From Cichorium intybus (lineage: Eukaryota; Streptophyta; Magnoliopsida; Asterales; Asteraceae), in contig JAKNSD010000063.1 in NCBI GenBank assembly GCA_023525715.1, forward strand, positions 620,001-684,000: 64,000 nt of DNA, read 5' to 3'. Position 1 is the first letter of the stretch; every line of letters begins with the position of its first letter. The translations under genes and the position numbers were made by a program. This document shows positions 10,401 through 20,776 of the stretch, one piece after another. The notes beneath the pieces are model-generated. The model ran no database searches, was not told the origin of the DNA, and saw only the letters and a program-made list of their open reading frames with translations.

Positions 10401-10572
10401 TCAAACATGCTGGCAGTCAGTTCAGCGCCCAACGTATCAAATGATCCGCCATTTAAAATAATAATAATAATAATAATAATATAAAATAAAATAAAATTTT
10501 CCAAAAAGAGAAATCAAATGCGAAAAACTTCATTTTGCTTGAGGACAAGCAAACCTCAAGTGTGTAGTATTT
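10401..10572 (+). other. Athila 3' untranslated region and polypurine-side structure
   Basis: It holds an ATA/AATAAAAT simple repeat (10457-10497) and, at 10535-10560, the Athila signature TTGCTTGAGGACAAGCAA. Stem TTGCTTG/CAAGCAA competes with CTTGAGG/CCTCAAG. The classical purine tract normally follows; here it reads AAGTGTGTAGTATTT, a weak tract directly before the LTR at 10573. Confidence 0.65.
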
Positions 10573-12407
10573 TGATAGTGTTTTATTTTTACAATAAAAC
10601 ACTATCATTTAAAGACTATTTTATCGCATAAAGATGCTCCGAGGCACACAAAAACTATATTTTTGTGCAAAACAAAAGAATCCAAAAACTGCCTTAGAAC
10701 ATGCAAAATGCTTATTCATAACAGATATGGTTCAGACAGATCCATCTAACCAACCTCGTCTGTTAACCAAACAGTCATATTTCAATAAAGAATGCATGTT
10801 TTCACTCAATATCCACGCAAAAGCTCACATTCCAACGGCAGCCCCTGATGCACACCACAGACTCCCAAAAGTCTGGCGGTGATAATAGATCTACTGTCAG
10901 GTCAATACTAGCCAAAGCCAACCATTTGTTTTCGCATAGAAAACATCTCACAAATCACGGGGAAAGCCTATTAAGATATCATTAATTCTCTCAATAGAAT
11001 AATGATTAATTTGTCTTTCGTCCCCAGACATCCTCACAAAAATTGCAAGCTAACGAGAGAATATCTCATTTGTTCATACACTGCACATCACAGCCCACTG
11101 CTGTGTTGCAGATGCAATCTGCCAGAACTATGGTATTTACCATAGGAAATCCTGATAAGCTCAACATCAAAACAGGCTTATATTAACAGGTGGCTAAACA
11201 TGAATTACGATTCATGTTTAACTTGAACAGAGTTCTCCGGAGCTGCTGGTGTGAGGAAAATACGAGGGATTTGTGTGCTAACATTTATGGCTTATTTTCA
11301 GGAACAAGACCCAAGAAACACTGATAAGAAATCAAACCCGAGGAAGTGACGCTTCAAACTCAGACCAAAAATACCAAAAACACATAAAAATTACAGCAAT
11401 CGCGACTTGACAGACCATTGGTCGCGACGTGAAGAGAAGCAAAGCAGAAGACCAAAAAGCTACAGCGCTCGCGCCGCGACGGTGTCCTTGGTCGCGACGC
11501 GAAGACCAAGGACGCGAAGGCCTTGGACGCGAGACCAACCACTCCATGATCGCGAGACTACCAACAAACGCACTAGCCAGACCGGTGGCCGACAAAAGTA
11601 GCACCAGCTCCGCACCCTCGCGACGCGACGGACACTTTGGTCGCGACGCGAGCCCTGTGCTCAGCCAGTATAAATAGAAGCTCTCTATGCACGGATTTGG
11701 ACACCAATTAACATTCTCTAGACATCAAGTTACCACTTCACTTTCTATTTGTTGTAATAGTCAGAATAGCTTTTAGCTAGTTGTTTAGAATCAAAATATC
11801 ATCCCTCTCGGTGGTAATTCTAGTTGTAATTCACGATAACTCGAAGGGTAAACGCATCAAGTTACATGACAAGGAACATCAAGACCATCTCCACGATCAT
11901 CATGGAAGGCTAATCTTTTCAGATTACTTCCGGTAATGTTATCCAACCTTTAGTATAGCATGTTATTACTTTGATTCCGACAAATGTTTTACTATTGTAA
12001 CTCTTAAACTCTCATCTCTTTGAATACAAATAAGTGAATCATTTGTGTCTACTTCTACTTGTTATCATATTCTTAAGACATAGTATTACCAACATATTAT
12101 TCGTGCCTATCTCACTTAAATAACGAGCTAAGACGGATAATCAGTTAATATACTTTGTGCCCAATTGATATGTTAAGAAGTTGTAACGTTACTATCACCT
12201 AGATAAAACATAATATTGCTACACCATTGTTTGTGCCTAATCTACTTAATTGTTAGACAAAGACAAATAATTGATTCAACATGTTATGTATTTACCTAAG
12301 TAATAGTAATTGTCAGTAAACTGTAATTATGTTAAAGTAATTATATCGGAATCATTGTAATTAAACATGTGAAACTAATTGTTGATAACTGAACCGGAAG
12401 TAATTCT
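10573..12407 (+). repeat. 3' LTR of the Athila element, left part
   Basis: Begins TGATAGTG like the 5' LTR and follows it closely to 12407, where the nested element interrupts it. It carries the TATA box at 11669-11676 and an extra 15-bp CGCG-containing unit around 11516-11530. The remaining 172 bases are at 19816-19987. Confidence 0.95.
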
Positions 12408-13176
12408 TGAAGGGTTTTCTAGCAAACAATGAACACAAATAATCCTATGGTTCACATGCAACCCTAGAAAGATCTATGTTTTCTTCTATGAAGATAATAA
12501 ACTATAACCTAAAGGCCAACAATAAATTCTAAAGATTAAAACAAGAATTACCAACCTTTGAATCTTGTTCTTGAAGCTAGCAGCACAAGTGTCCTGCCTC
12601 AGATGCAAGTCACACCCAAGCAATGGAGAAGAGAGTCCAGCAGAGTAATCTTAGAGTGAAAATGGCGCAGGTTTAAGGGTGGCCAGGTGCCTCCTTTTAT
12701 AGCCTCCAAGGGTTACAGCTGAAACCCTAAGGAGCCTCCAAATGGGCAAGCCTGCTGACCATTTGGACAAGGCTTTCCTTAACCCTAATTAGGGTTTCGA
12801 GATCCTTGTGGTGGCACCACAAATCTCGCCACCTTTAACCCCTATCCACTGGCCAGCCTTTTATTCAACTATTGAATAATTACAAAACCAGTCCCTGCAC
12901 TTTTAATTAATTAATTTAATCACTGAATTAAATCCAATTAATTCTTGATTAAATCTCAATTAATTATTATAGTTTCTAATTAATATATTAACACTTAAAT
13001 ATATTAATAAACCATTTAATTAATTCTATTGATTTATTACACAATTAATAAATCAACCTTTTACTCTACTGAACTCTATCCTGACCTCCAGCTATGAGGG
13101 CAACCCAAATGGACTTTGCTTCAATCAACAAGATAAATATAGTTGTAAAGTCATGGCTTAGACACTTAATCCAACA
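12408..13176 (-). repeat. 3' LTR of the LARD
   Basis: Left copy of the 769-bp LTR (plus-strand ends TGAAGGG...CCAACA). It includes the hairpin at 12798-12828 (TTGTGGT/ACCACAA inside GAGAT/ATCTC) and the TATA complement at 12694-12702. Confidence 0.93.
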
Positions 13177-13190
13177 GTCTCCCACTTGGA
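13177..13190 (-). other. LARD polypurine tract
   Basis: On the minus strand TCCAAGTGGGAGAC abuts the LTR start TGTTGGATT. The core AGTGGGAG recurs three times inside the element (15030-15037, 15467-15474, 15792-15799). Confidence 0.7.
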
Positions 13191-14261
13191 TAAGTCTATG
13201 ACTTTAATTTATCTTCTGATTAATAAACAACCTGCAGCTTCCTAGAAACTGCTGCCGAACTCTGACCTAGTCAGTTCCGTCCAAAGATAAGTGATCAGAT
13301 GATCCTCCGTCCAACAAGATATTTTCAGACATGAGACATGGATTGAGATCAATCTCTGTCTGACACACTGTTTCCCGATTTCCGATTTTGCTTATGACTT
13401 TTAGACTTCTAATTGAACGAATCAATTCAGTCCTGGCTGGCCAGCGCTTCAGTCAACTTCAAAATCATCGAGTGGCCAACAGATATCTGTTTCCCGTCTG
13501 GGTCAAGGGACGAATAAGCTTTGACTAATATGTTATATCTTTTACCCGACAAATCACTCACAACAGCACGTTTTATAACATCGAGTTACCGATGCGTTTT
13601 CGTACTATCAATGAACAACCGCCTTGCAAATTATAACTCATATCTCTCCACTTTAAGACCAAAAGATATTATCGTCTCAACATTGCTCGTGATATAATCC
13701 ATGAAGCAATCCATTGAGCGCGGGTTTATCCAATACTCAAATCTCCATTTCCAAGTACTCATGAACGTTGCAGCAATCTTATTGCTATGTCTAACTCCTT
13801 AGACAATCTACAAACCAATTCATGACAGTCTTCCTTCATACTTACTCCCTAAGAGTATGAACGACTGTGGATGTTTGAATAATCCAATTATTCAGGAAGT
13901 AAACATGCAAAAGCGAAACATAAAATCTGACTGGCAGCTACTCCTGCTAATTACCAAGTCTCCACGAGGTAATCACCAAGTCGGATTTATCATAACTATT
14001 ATCGGTTTCTTATTCTCTTTTAAACTCTCAATTCAAGCCTTTTATATCTATGTCTATGACCTTTTCACTCTTTCTATGTATCCAAGTGTCTAACACTTAT
14101 ACACTTTATTGCAGATGATCCTATCGGATACTCTTCCGATGATATCTCAATTTGTCATTTTGTCATTCTGTCATTTTCTCTCACAACTCCATTCCGGTGA
14201 TGTGTACTGTGACTGCCCATGGTTCTCGGGTCTTTAGTCTACATGACTACACCCTAAGACA

Positions 14262-14321
14262 ATTTCGAGGTGTCATGATGTGCCGGTGAACCACACGCCC
14301 TCCATCAGAAACCAACGAAAT
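14262..14321 (-). other. LARD stem-loop copy 1
   Basis: Outer stem ATTTCG/CGAAAT (14262-14267, 14316-14321) and inner stem TGATG/CATCA (14276-14280, 14303-14307) enclose the core that reads ...GTGTGGTTCACCGGCA on the element's sense strand. It is the most diverged of four homologous stem-loops. Confidence 0.7.
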
Positions 14322-14639
14322 TCTTTAACCATGAAGTCCTATAGCACCACGTTTTGGTGTAAACAATTACCGATTTGAAAACCCTTTCAAATCAATCACC
14401 CTAATCATTTCCCAATGATTTCTCACGTCTGTTCAAAAATCCATTCAGTATTTTCAGCCAGGCAATATCCTGAATCCAACATACAATGCTCTAAGCATTA
14501 AGTCATCAGGATATGTTCATAACACTTCTGATTTGTCCAAGAGGCTCGAGGAACCTGATGTAATCTTATTCCAAGCCCTTTCGGAATCCTAAGATTACCA
14601 ATAATCCTTGTGTCATGATTTCCGGAAACCATTTCCTTT

Positions 14640-14990
14640 CGGTGACTCTTTCTTATGCATCTTGAATCCCATCAAGATCATATTCTCAACGGCTAAGTCA
14701 ATACTGTCAGTCTCATCTATCTGATAGATGTCTATGAACTACGTGAGCATGCTGCACCTTCTTTGTTTCCTTCATGCCAATTCATTACACTTTGCAATGA
14801 CAGGAAACTCCATTCCTGGGGTTATGCATCTTGAATCTCATCAAGATCATATTGGCAGAATTCTGATCTATCTAATAGATGTTCACAACCACCTGAGTAT
14901 GTTGTATCTCTTGAAGTCTTTCATAGCGAACCGTTTCTTAACACCAAGTCATTACACTTTGTAATGATAAGAGACGTTTCCTAGAACCAG
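14640..14990 (-). repeat. Diverged tandem module made of small hairpins
   Basis: Two roughly 170-bp units (about 14655-14820 and 14822-14990) share the order CTTGA..TCAAG, ATCTAT..ATAGAT and CATTAC..GTAATG hairpins, while the sequence between them has drifted. The second unit has CATTAC/GTAATG perfectly paired. The first has one mismatch there (GCAATG). Confidence 0.6.
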
Positions 14991-15267
14991 TATGTAAGCC
15001 TCATACAATGATAGCAGATAACAACGATACTCCCACTGGCTTTGATACCGTTATATGACTCTTTCGGACTATTCACAAAATCCAAAACTTATGGCACATT
15101 TTGCGAAACCGAAATCCAAACCTTTCCGACATATTAAAGGAAATCTTTCAGGCTATTCACAAAATCCAAACCTTTTGGCCTATTTTGAGAATCCGAATAT
15201 CCTTTCTTGCGAGATGCCCATGGGACGAATCTCGGGGCCATGTACCTTTCGTAATGGCATGCTCTAT

Positions 15268-15320
15268 GTGAGTCCATATTAGTGTGCCGGTAAACCACAC
15301 ACGCTCCACTAACGACTCAC
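15268..15320 (-). other. LARD stem-loop copy 2
   Basis: Outer stem GTGAGTC/GACTCAC (15268-15274, 15314-15320) and inner stem TTAGTG/CACTAA (15279-15284, 15307-15312) surround the shared core TGCCGGTAAACCACACACG (plus strand). Confidence 0.75.
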
Positions 15321-16478
15321 ACTATGCCACGCAGAATCCTCTCGGATTACATCTTCTATTGAGAGTGCTTCTCTCAGAATCAGTTGCTTGACTCCAAGTG
15401 ATGACTCATTCAACCAGATGTTCTGTAAGTACATTTCTATGTTCCCTTCTTTTGATGATTCAATTACTCCCACTGGTTCCTAGACCAGTTGTAAAGATCA
15501 ATCAAACTGTCACATAGACTGTGTCTCGCGGTAAGGTTCACTTATTTGGCAGCAACTGGGCTCACCAATGCTTCTAGCAGTCGGATTACTTATCCGTACC
15601 ATCTTTAGTGTTTTACCACTACTCGGTATATCACCCGGATCATAACTCCTTATGATGGTGACAACAACTACTGGTCAAGCGAAGAGAGGGTATGTCAGGT
15701 TTAACAGGAATCTAATTCCTGGTCAAGTCCCAGTGGTGACTAAAGGTTGTTTCACTTGGCTAATTCCTGAACTCGTTCAGAATTATTCTTACTCCCACTG
15801 TTTCCTTAGAACTTGAGTTCTTTCTAAAAGTACTCTTCTTTCAAAGGATAACTGGAGTGGCCAATGAAAAACGACATTGCTGATCAGTTTCAGGCTTGTC
15901 ATGAGATTCAGACGAATGCTACATGACCCTGGACTTTCTATGTACTAGTGGGATGATCCCAGCTTTACATTTCAGACAGTGTCGACATAACCTACTTAGT
16001 CTAAGATGTGGTCGGAATATGGCTTCTGCGGTCTGACTGGTTGAATGTTCAATTCATTGAAAAATTAGTCGGAAATGCATCCAGTGTATCTTATACACCG
16101 AGGATCAAAACTATTTCGATCAATGCTCCATCATCTTCCCTTAGACACATTATAACCATTAGTGTTCTTGGAAGAGGATAAACTGTGAAACATTTTCTCA
16201 GTCTATGTTGTTACTCAGGTTCTGTTGATTTTATGCTTCCTTTGAAATCTTTGAACACTTCAAGGTTCCAATCAATCGCTTATTCCGATAAGCGAAGCCA
16301 TATTTGTCAAACCATTTGGCAAATATCATGAAGCATAACTAATCGTGTTCTGTTCAAATATTCGAGCAATACACAGTAACTTATGTGTTTGTTGCTCAAA
16401 ATCTTAATACCTTTACATCTCTATGTAACTTTATGACTTTGTTAATATTGTTCAAGACATACAATCATCACCTGACTC

Positions 16479-16620
16479 CAAGTCAGCTGATTCCAAAATC
16501 CTATCCATTGGATCTTTGGGCGATTCCTTTCTTGCCACAATTAATTTTATTAAGCACTCAATTCATCACGTGACTCTAAGTCAAATGATTCCAAAGTCCT
16601 GTCCAACTGGACCTTTGGTT
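16479..16620 (-). other. Two covarying hairpins of a second family
   Basis: Around 16479-16530 and 16570-16620 the pattern TGACT..AGTCA is followed by a CCAAA/TTTGG stem with an inner ATCC/GGAT stem in the first copy and GTCC/GGAC in the second. The paired change A-T to G-C preserves pairing. Confidence 0.55.
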
Positions 16621-16869
16621 GAAGTGATTCTCATAAAATTCACTTTAACAATCATAAAGAACACAATATATAAGTCCAATCCCATTGGATGTTTCAACAT
16701 TCAAGTTATTACCATTTACGTCATCAACACATTCACACAACATTTCGAGGACAATTAAAACAACCATTTTTAAGAAAAAAATTCATTAAACCAGAATTAT
16801 CCTCAGAACAATGTACAATGCGAATCTATGTTAAATGTATCTATAAACCAATAACAAGAACAGATATCT

Positions 16870-17670
16870 AGCTTAACTCCAAAAATGCACGAGCTCCATA
16901 TCTAATCTGAATATGCTCCTGTGCGACAACATCCCGCATCCTACAGAGTCCGTGCATATAGAGCAAATGTGAGAAACACATCCTGTATCAAGGAAATGAG
17001 GATCAGGTATTCTGAGTTTTAAGATATTACTGAGTCTGCCAAACAGTTTGGCTTTAGAGCATTTTTCCAATCTTTCTGTGACTGTGTCCCACCTTATGGA
17101 TTCCCAGTTTGAAACATCGAACAATCGGTCCAGACGATCTGGATCATTTCTTGATGCACCTTAATACTGGACTCAATCCTGAAGCAGCTGAATTAATGGA
17201 ACTATGCTTCTCCATGAACGATTCATACAGAGTCGACATTGAATGCACTTCCACGATTGTCTTATCCGGTTACCCTTTCTGTTCATCTGGACGAACAGAT
17301 CAGCGAGTTGAGCTAATGCTTAACTCCCGATCCCAAAGGGAAACCAGTTTTATACTGTTCGCCTATGTATCCCTCAATCTCGGGAACACGCAAACTGGTG
17401 CTACTTCCTTCTAGCTTGCATCTTCAAGCTCTTTGAAGATCCTAGTTCGTTCTCCTTTTTCAACCAGTTCTCGGAACCTTTCCTCAACTAGCTGTGCTAA
17501 CTTATCAGACCCCTGGAATTCTAAATCCCTGCGGAACTCGGGGTTAATGATTAATAGCATAAGGCAACGAACTTCCTTGGATTCAATAGTCAAGGAGTCA
17601 TGCTCACAAGCTGTGGTGTGATGCCATGTTTGGGAGCGGACACTCAGTTTGATATGGTTCCCCAGCAAAA
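16870..17670 (-). pseudogene. Copia gag and protease remnant in the LARD
   Basis: On the minus strand, 17668-17411 reads LEFQGSDKLAQLVEERF, like the copia gag stretch around the capsid core. 17124-16873 contains FLDTGCVSHIC, matching the copia protease motif (L)DTGC.SHIC. The two frames are separated by stops and no normal-length Gag survives. These scraps assign the LARD to the Ty1/copia side and confirm its minus orientation. Confidence 0.6.
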
Positions 17671-18111
17671 CTAAGAACTATTCTCTAATTGCAAAACCGT
17701 ATCACATAGTTCAGGCCAGTCAGCCTTACCATACTAAATAGGTGCTTTCTGAAGCTCTCAGAAATGGGTGAAGGAGGAGAAGAAGGAGAAAGACACTTTC
17801 TTCAGACATATATAAAATTTGAATTTATTCGTTTAATTAATCCTTTTAAATAATTACCCAATTTATTATTTAACAAGGCTAGGACCCAAAATACCCCAAC
17901 TATGCTGTGAAGAGGGATGCCGTAGTCACAACACAGTGGTCATTAAGGTAGATAACTTTTATCAATTTCAGTCTTATGAAATTCCTAGATCTGTGAGACT
18001 CATTGAACTATTCAATGGCATGTTTAATCTCGGATATGCCCCACCGTTTGTGACTGGGATGCCGAGGATCACAAACCGGGTGTGAATAACCATGCAAATT
18101 AGCTTGGTACT

Positions 18112-18186
18112 CTCGGGGTCCATTATCATCTCAAATTGATGTGCCGGTTAACCACACACGCTCCATCAACAATGATAACACCCGAG
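18112..18186 (-). other. LARD stem-loop copy 3
   Basis: Three coaxial stems: CTCGGG/CCCGAG (18112-18117, 18181-18186), TTATCAT/ATGATAA (18123-18129, 18172-18178) and TTGATG/CATCAA (18136-18141, 18164-18169). They enclose TGCCGGTTAACCACACACG. It lies in the 5' leader of the element, only 16 bases from copy 4. Confidence 0.78.
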
Positions 18187-18201
18187 AAACCCATTGCCAC
18201 T

Positions 18202-18262
18202 CTTTATGAACCCCCATTGGTGTGCCGGTAACCCACACACGCTCCACCAACGTTTCATAAAG
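18202..18262 (-). other. LARD stem-loop copy 4
   Basis: Stem CTTTATGAA/TTCATAAAG (18202-18210, 18254-18262) and inner stem TTGGTG/CACCAA (18217-18222, 18245-18250) enclose TGCCGGTAACCCACACACG. The inner stem differs from copies 2 and 3 by matched substitutions. Confidence 0.78.
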
Positions 18263-19029
18263 TGCAATGTGCAATTTCATGGGTTAGCATCAAATTCACA
18301 TTTTTTATCCTAAAGTAACTAGATTGGGTTTTGTTCAAGGTTCTAGTACTTTCAATTATAGCATTATACTTTTAAGAGGCTTAACGGTTCTATCAAACCC
18401 GTTCGGCTAACGACACTCGACTGACCAGGAGAGCGGTGGGTAAGAGTGGATACCCATTAGACTAACATTTTATAGTCAGTCGCCTTATACCCTCTTTATA
18501 GGACAGTTTTGTGAATGAGGCCTACTTGCGGTAAGACTAACCAATTTTCTTATATATAAATAATTAACTTTTAATCATAAATATATAAGATATATTTTAA
18601 TCTTATTAAAATATTTTAGAATTAATTTATTCAGAATTTTCGCTAATTTATTCTAATTTTTCGAAAATTTTAAATTAATCCTTTGAGCTGATTTAATTTA
18701 TCTTTTAATTAACAATTAATTAAATTAATTAAATCTAAGATAGATATTATAAATTAATCAAATTAATTTTCTATCTAATAACCCTAGTTGGTCGAAATTT
18801 GCATGCAAGGCAATTAGGGTTCCAGTTATTCAATTTAGTAAACTACCAAAAATAACAACCAACTAAACAAGGCAAGCAAATCAAAGGGGAAACAAAGGGT
18901 GGCGGCTAGGGTTAGGAAACCCTAGCCTAGATTTCGACCAAAAACCATTCCAAGGAGTGTTTTTCGCAAAAACACTCATGACACAAACAATTTATGCAGT
19001 TTATATCAATCACAAGAAAACAGCCTAAT

Positions 19030-19040
19030 CTCTGATACCA
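19030..19040 (-). other. LARD primer binding site, initiator tRNA-Met
   Basis: Minus-strand TGGTATCAGAG lies one base from the LTR at 19042. It matches the initiator-Met primer site used by most copia and many Ty3 elements and fixes the minus orientation. Confidence 0.85.
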
Positions 19041-19041
19041 C

Positions 19042-19810
19042 TGAAGGGTTTTCTAGCAAACAATGAACACAAATAATCCTATGGTTCACATGCAACCCTA
19101 GAAAGATCTATGTTTTCTTCTATGAAGATAATAAACTATAACCTAAAGGCCAACAATAAATTCTAAAGATTAAAACAAGAATTACCAACCTTTGAATCTT
19201 GTTCTTGAAGCTAGCAGCACAAGTGTCCTGCCTCAGATGCAAGTCACACCCAAGCAATGGAGAAGAGAGTCCAGCAGAGTAATCTTAGAGTGAAAATGGC
19301 GCAGGTTTAAGGGTGGCCAGGTGCCTCCTTTTATAGCCTCCAAGGGTTACAGCTGAAACCCTAAGGAGCCTCCAAATGGGCAAGCCTGCTGACCATTTGG
19401 ACAAGGCTTTCCTTAACCCTAATTAGGGTTTCGAGATCCTTGTGGTGGCACCACAAATCTCGCCACCTTTAACCCCTATCCACTGGCCAGCCTTTTATTC
19501 AACTATTGAATAATTACAAAACCAGTCCCTGCACTTTTAATTAATTAATTTAATCACTGAATTAAATCCAATTAATTCTTGATTAAATCTCAATTAATTA
19601 TTATAGTTTCTAATTAATATATTAACACTTAAATATATTAATAAACCATTTAATTAATTCTATTGATTTATTACACAATTAATAAATCAACCTTTTACTC
19701 TACTGAACTCTATCCTGACCTCCAGCTATGAGGGCAACCCAAATGGACTTTGCTTCAATCAACAAGATAAATATAGTTGTAAAGTCATGGCTTAGACACT
19801 TAATCCAACA
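19042..19810 (-). repeat. 5' LTR of the LARD
   Basis: 769 bp, same length as the other LTR and with no difference found by eye. The promoter TATA (CTATAAAAG on the minus strand) is at 19328-19336. Confidence 0.93.
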
Positions 19811-19815
19811 ATTCT

Positions 19816-19987
19816 TTCTTTATTCTCAAGTTAAAATCTCAATCTTTTTACCATCACCGTTAAAGATCTACTTTACAACTCGTTAAAAATTAACCACTAA
19901 ATCCTTGGACTCGACCCCGCTTGCCCTATCTACATAGTAAAAGTGGGTTATAAATTGTTTTTGACGCGTGTGACGATAGCGTTGTCA
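19816..19987 (+). repeat. 3' LTR of the Athila element, right part
   Basis: Continues the interrupted LTR from TTTCTTTATTC to the terminal GTTGTCA. ATTCT at 19811-19815 is the duplicated target of the nested LARD. CCTAT follows at 19988-19992. Confidence 0.93.
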
Positions 19988-20023
19988 CCTATAACTTCCT
20001 ATTTCCAGGTTACTTACAAATTC

Positions 20024-20212
20024 AAATGAGTTTGGAATTATTATTATTATTATTATATATTTTTTTTGAACGGCAAATCTATCCTACTCCTACTCCTAAA
20101 CTACTCCTTGTTATGTTAGTGCCAGGGTTTGAACCCATGACCTCCTTGTTAGTAATCACATTGTTAGCCAAGTGGGCTAGCCCCAACTTGTAAATGAGTT
20201 TGGAATTATTAT
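20024..20212 (-). mobile_element. tRNA-derived SINE with 21-bp target duplication
   Basis: Body 20045-20191 on the minus strand between direct repeats of 21 bp (20024-20044 and 20192-20212, starting AAATGAGTTTGG). The minus strand shows a Pol III A box TAGCCCACTTGG (20168-20179, one mismatch to consensus) and a B box within GGGTTCAAACCC (20125-20136), then a tail of A-run plus ATA repeats. The intact long duplication implies a fairly recent L1-type target-primed insertion. Confidence 0.82.
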
Positions 20213-20776
20213 CATTCGCTTTTTTTCCTTAATCTTCCAGTAAAAGGACTTACAAGATTTCTTGAAAATATAATTTTTACAACCAAATGTGGGATCAAGT
20301 CCATTTTTCAACGATCCCACACTCCGGTTTGGCAACAATCAACTTGGTTTATTCAAGGAAAACGGGATTTAATCGCTATGTAGAAACGCTCAGAATTTCA
20401 TATACACAAATTCATTGATAGAATCAATTTTGGGTAGGGGAATCAACTAAACCTTCTCGCAAAGGTAGAACCATGGTAATTCCGAAGCTTGGTTCGAGTG
20501 ATTTTAATGTTGAAATAGCCAAACTTGGTACAACCTTCTCCTATGGTTATATATGGATCGTGATATGCACATTTGGCGTGTGCTAGGAAAATCACAATCA
20601 ATATGTTTATGTATTTGAAATGTCAAATATGCATGTCACACTAAGTATATGTCCATATAGTTTTACTTTTTTTTCCTTTTCAAATTTAACATTATAAATA
20701 CCATACATTTTTTATAATTTTCACACAAACATTTCTTACTTTTATTCTCATAAACATTCTACAAAACACTTGAAAG
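20213..20776. other. Intergenic, AT-rich
   Basis: No frame or repeat recognised. The last 100 bases (TATAAATACC near 20692 and a CT/CA-rich leader) could be the old 5' flank or promoter of the transposase relic that follows. Confidence 0.4.

Larger units (their letters stand above)
12408..19810 (-). mobile_element. LARD-like non-autonomous copia element nested in the Athila 3' LTR
   Basis: 7403 bp with two 769-bp LTRs (12408-13176 and 19042-19810) in which I found no difference. The TSD is ATTCT (12403-12407 and 19811-19815). The initiator-Met primer site lies next to the right LTR, so the element reads on the minus strand. The 5.9-kb interior has no long ORF. I recognise only short gag and protease remnants (17670-16870) and a possible integrase scrap near 16270-16130. 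The rest is rich in stem-loops. Large retrotransposon derivatives in cereals have been reported with non-coding but structurally conserved interiors, and this resembles that class. It must be mobilised in trans. Identical-looking LTRs inside a young Athila make it the most recent insertion here. Confidence 0.88.
347..19987 (+). mobile_element. Athila-type Ty3 LTR retrotransposon with a nested insertion in its 3' LTR
   Basis: Complete element: 5' LTR 347-2338, tRNA-Asp primer site, gag-pol, an env-position ORF, polypurine region, and a 3' LTR split into 10573-12407 and 19816-19987 by a nested element. The 5-bp duplication CCTAT (342-346 and 19988-19992) proves that the outer LTR ends belong to one insertion. 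Without the nested copy the element is about 12.2 kb, usual for the Athila/Tat branch of Ty3. Integrase follows RNase H, and there is no chromodomain after it. I found about eight substitutions by eye between the LTRs plus a 15-bp insertion in the 3' LTR, so insertion is recent (inferred order 10^5 years). It may be autonomous, because gag-pol is uninterrupted. Confidence 0.95.

Noticed and set aside
20125..20179. tRNA gene on the minus strand
   Set aside because: A and B boxes are present but no cloverleaf can be drawn. The A-rich tail and 21-bp TSD identify a SINE.
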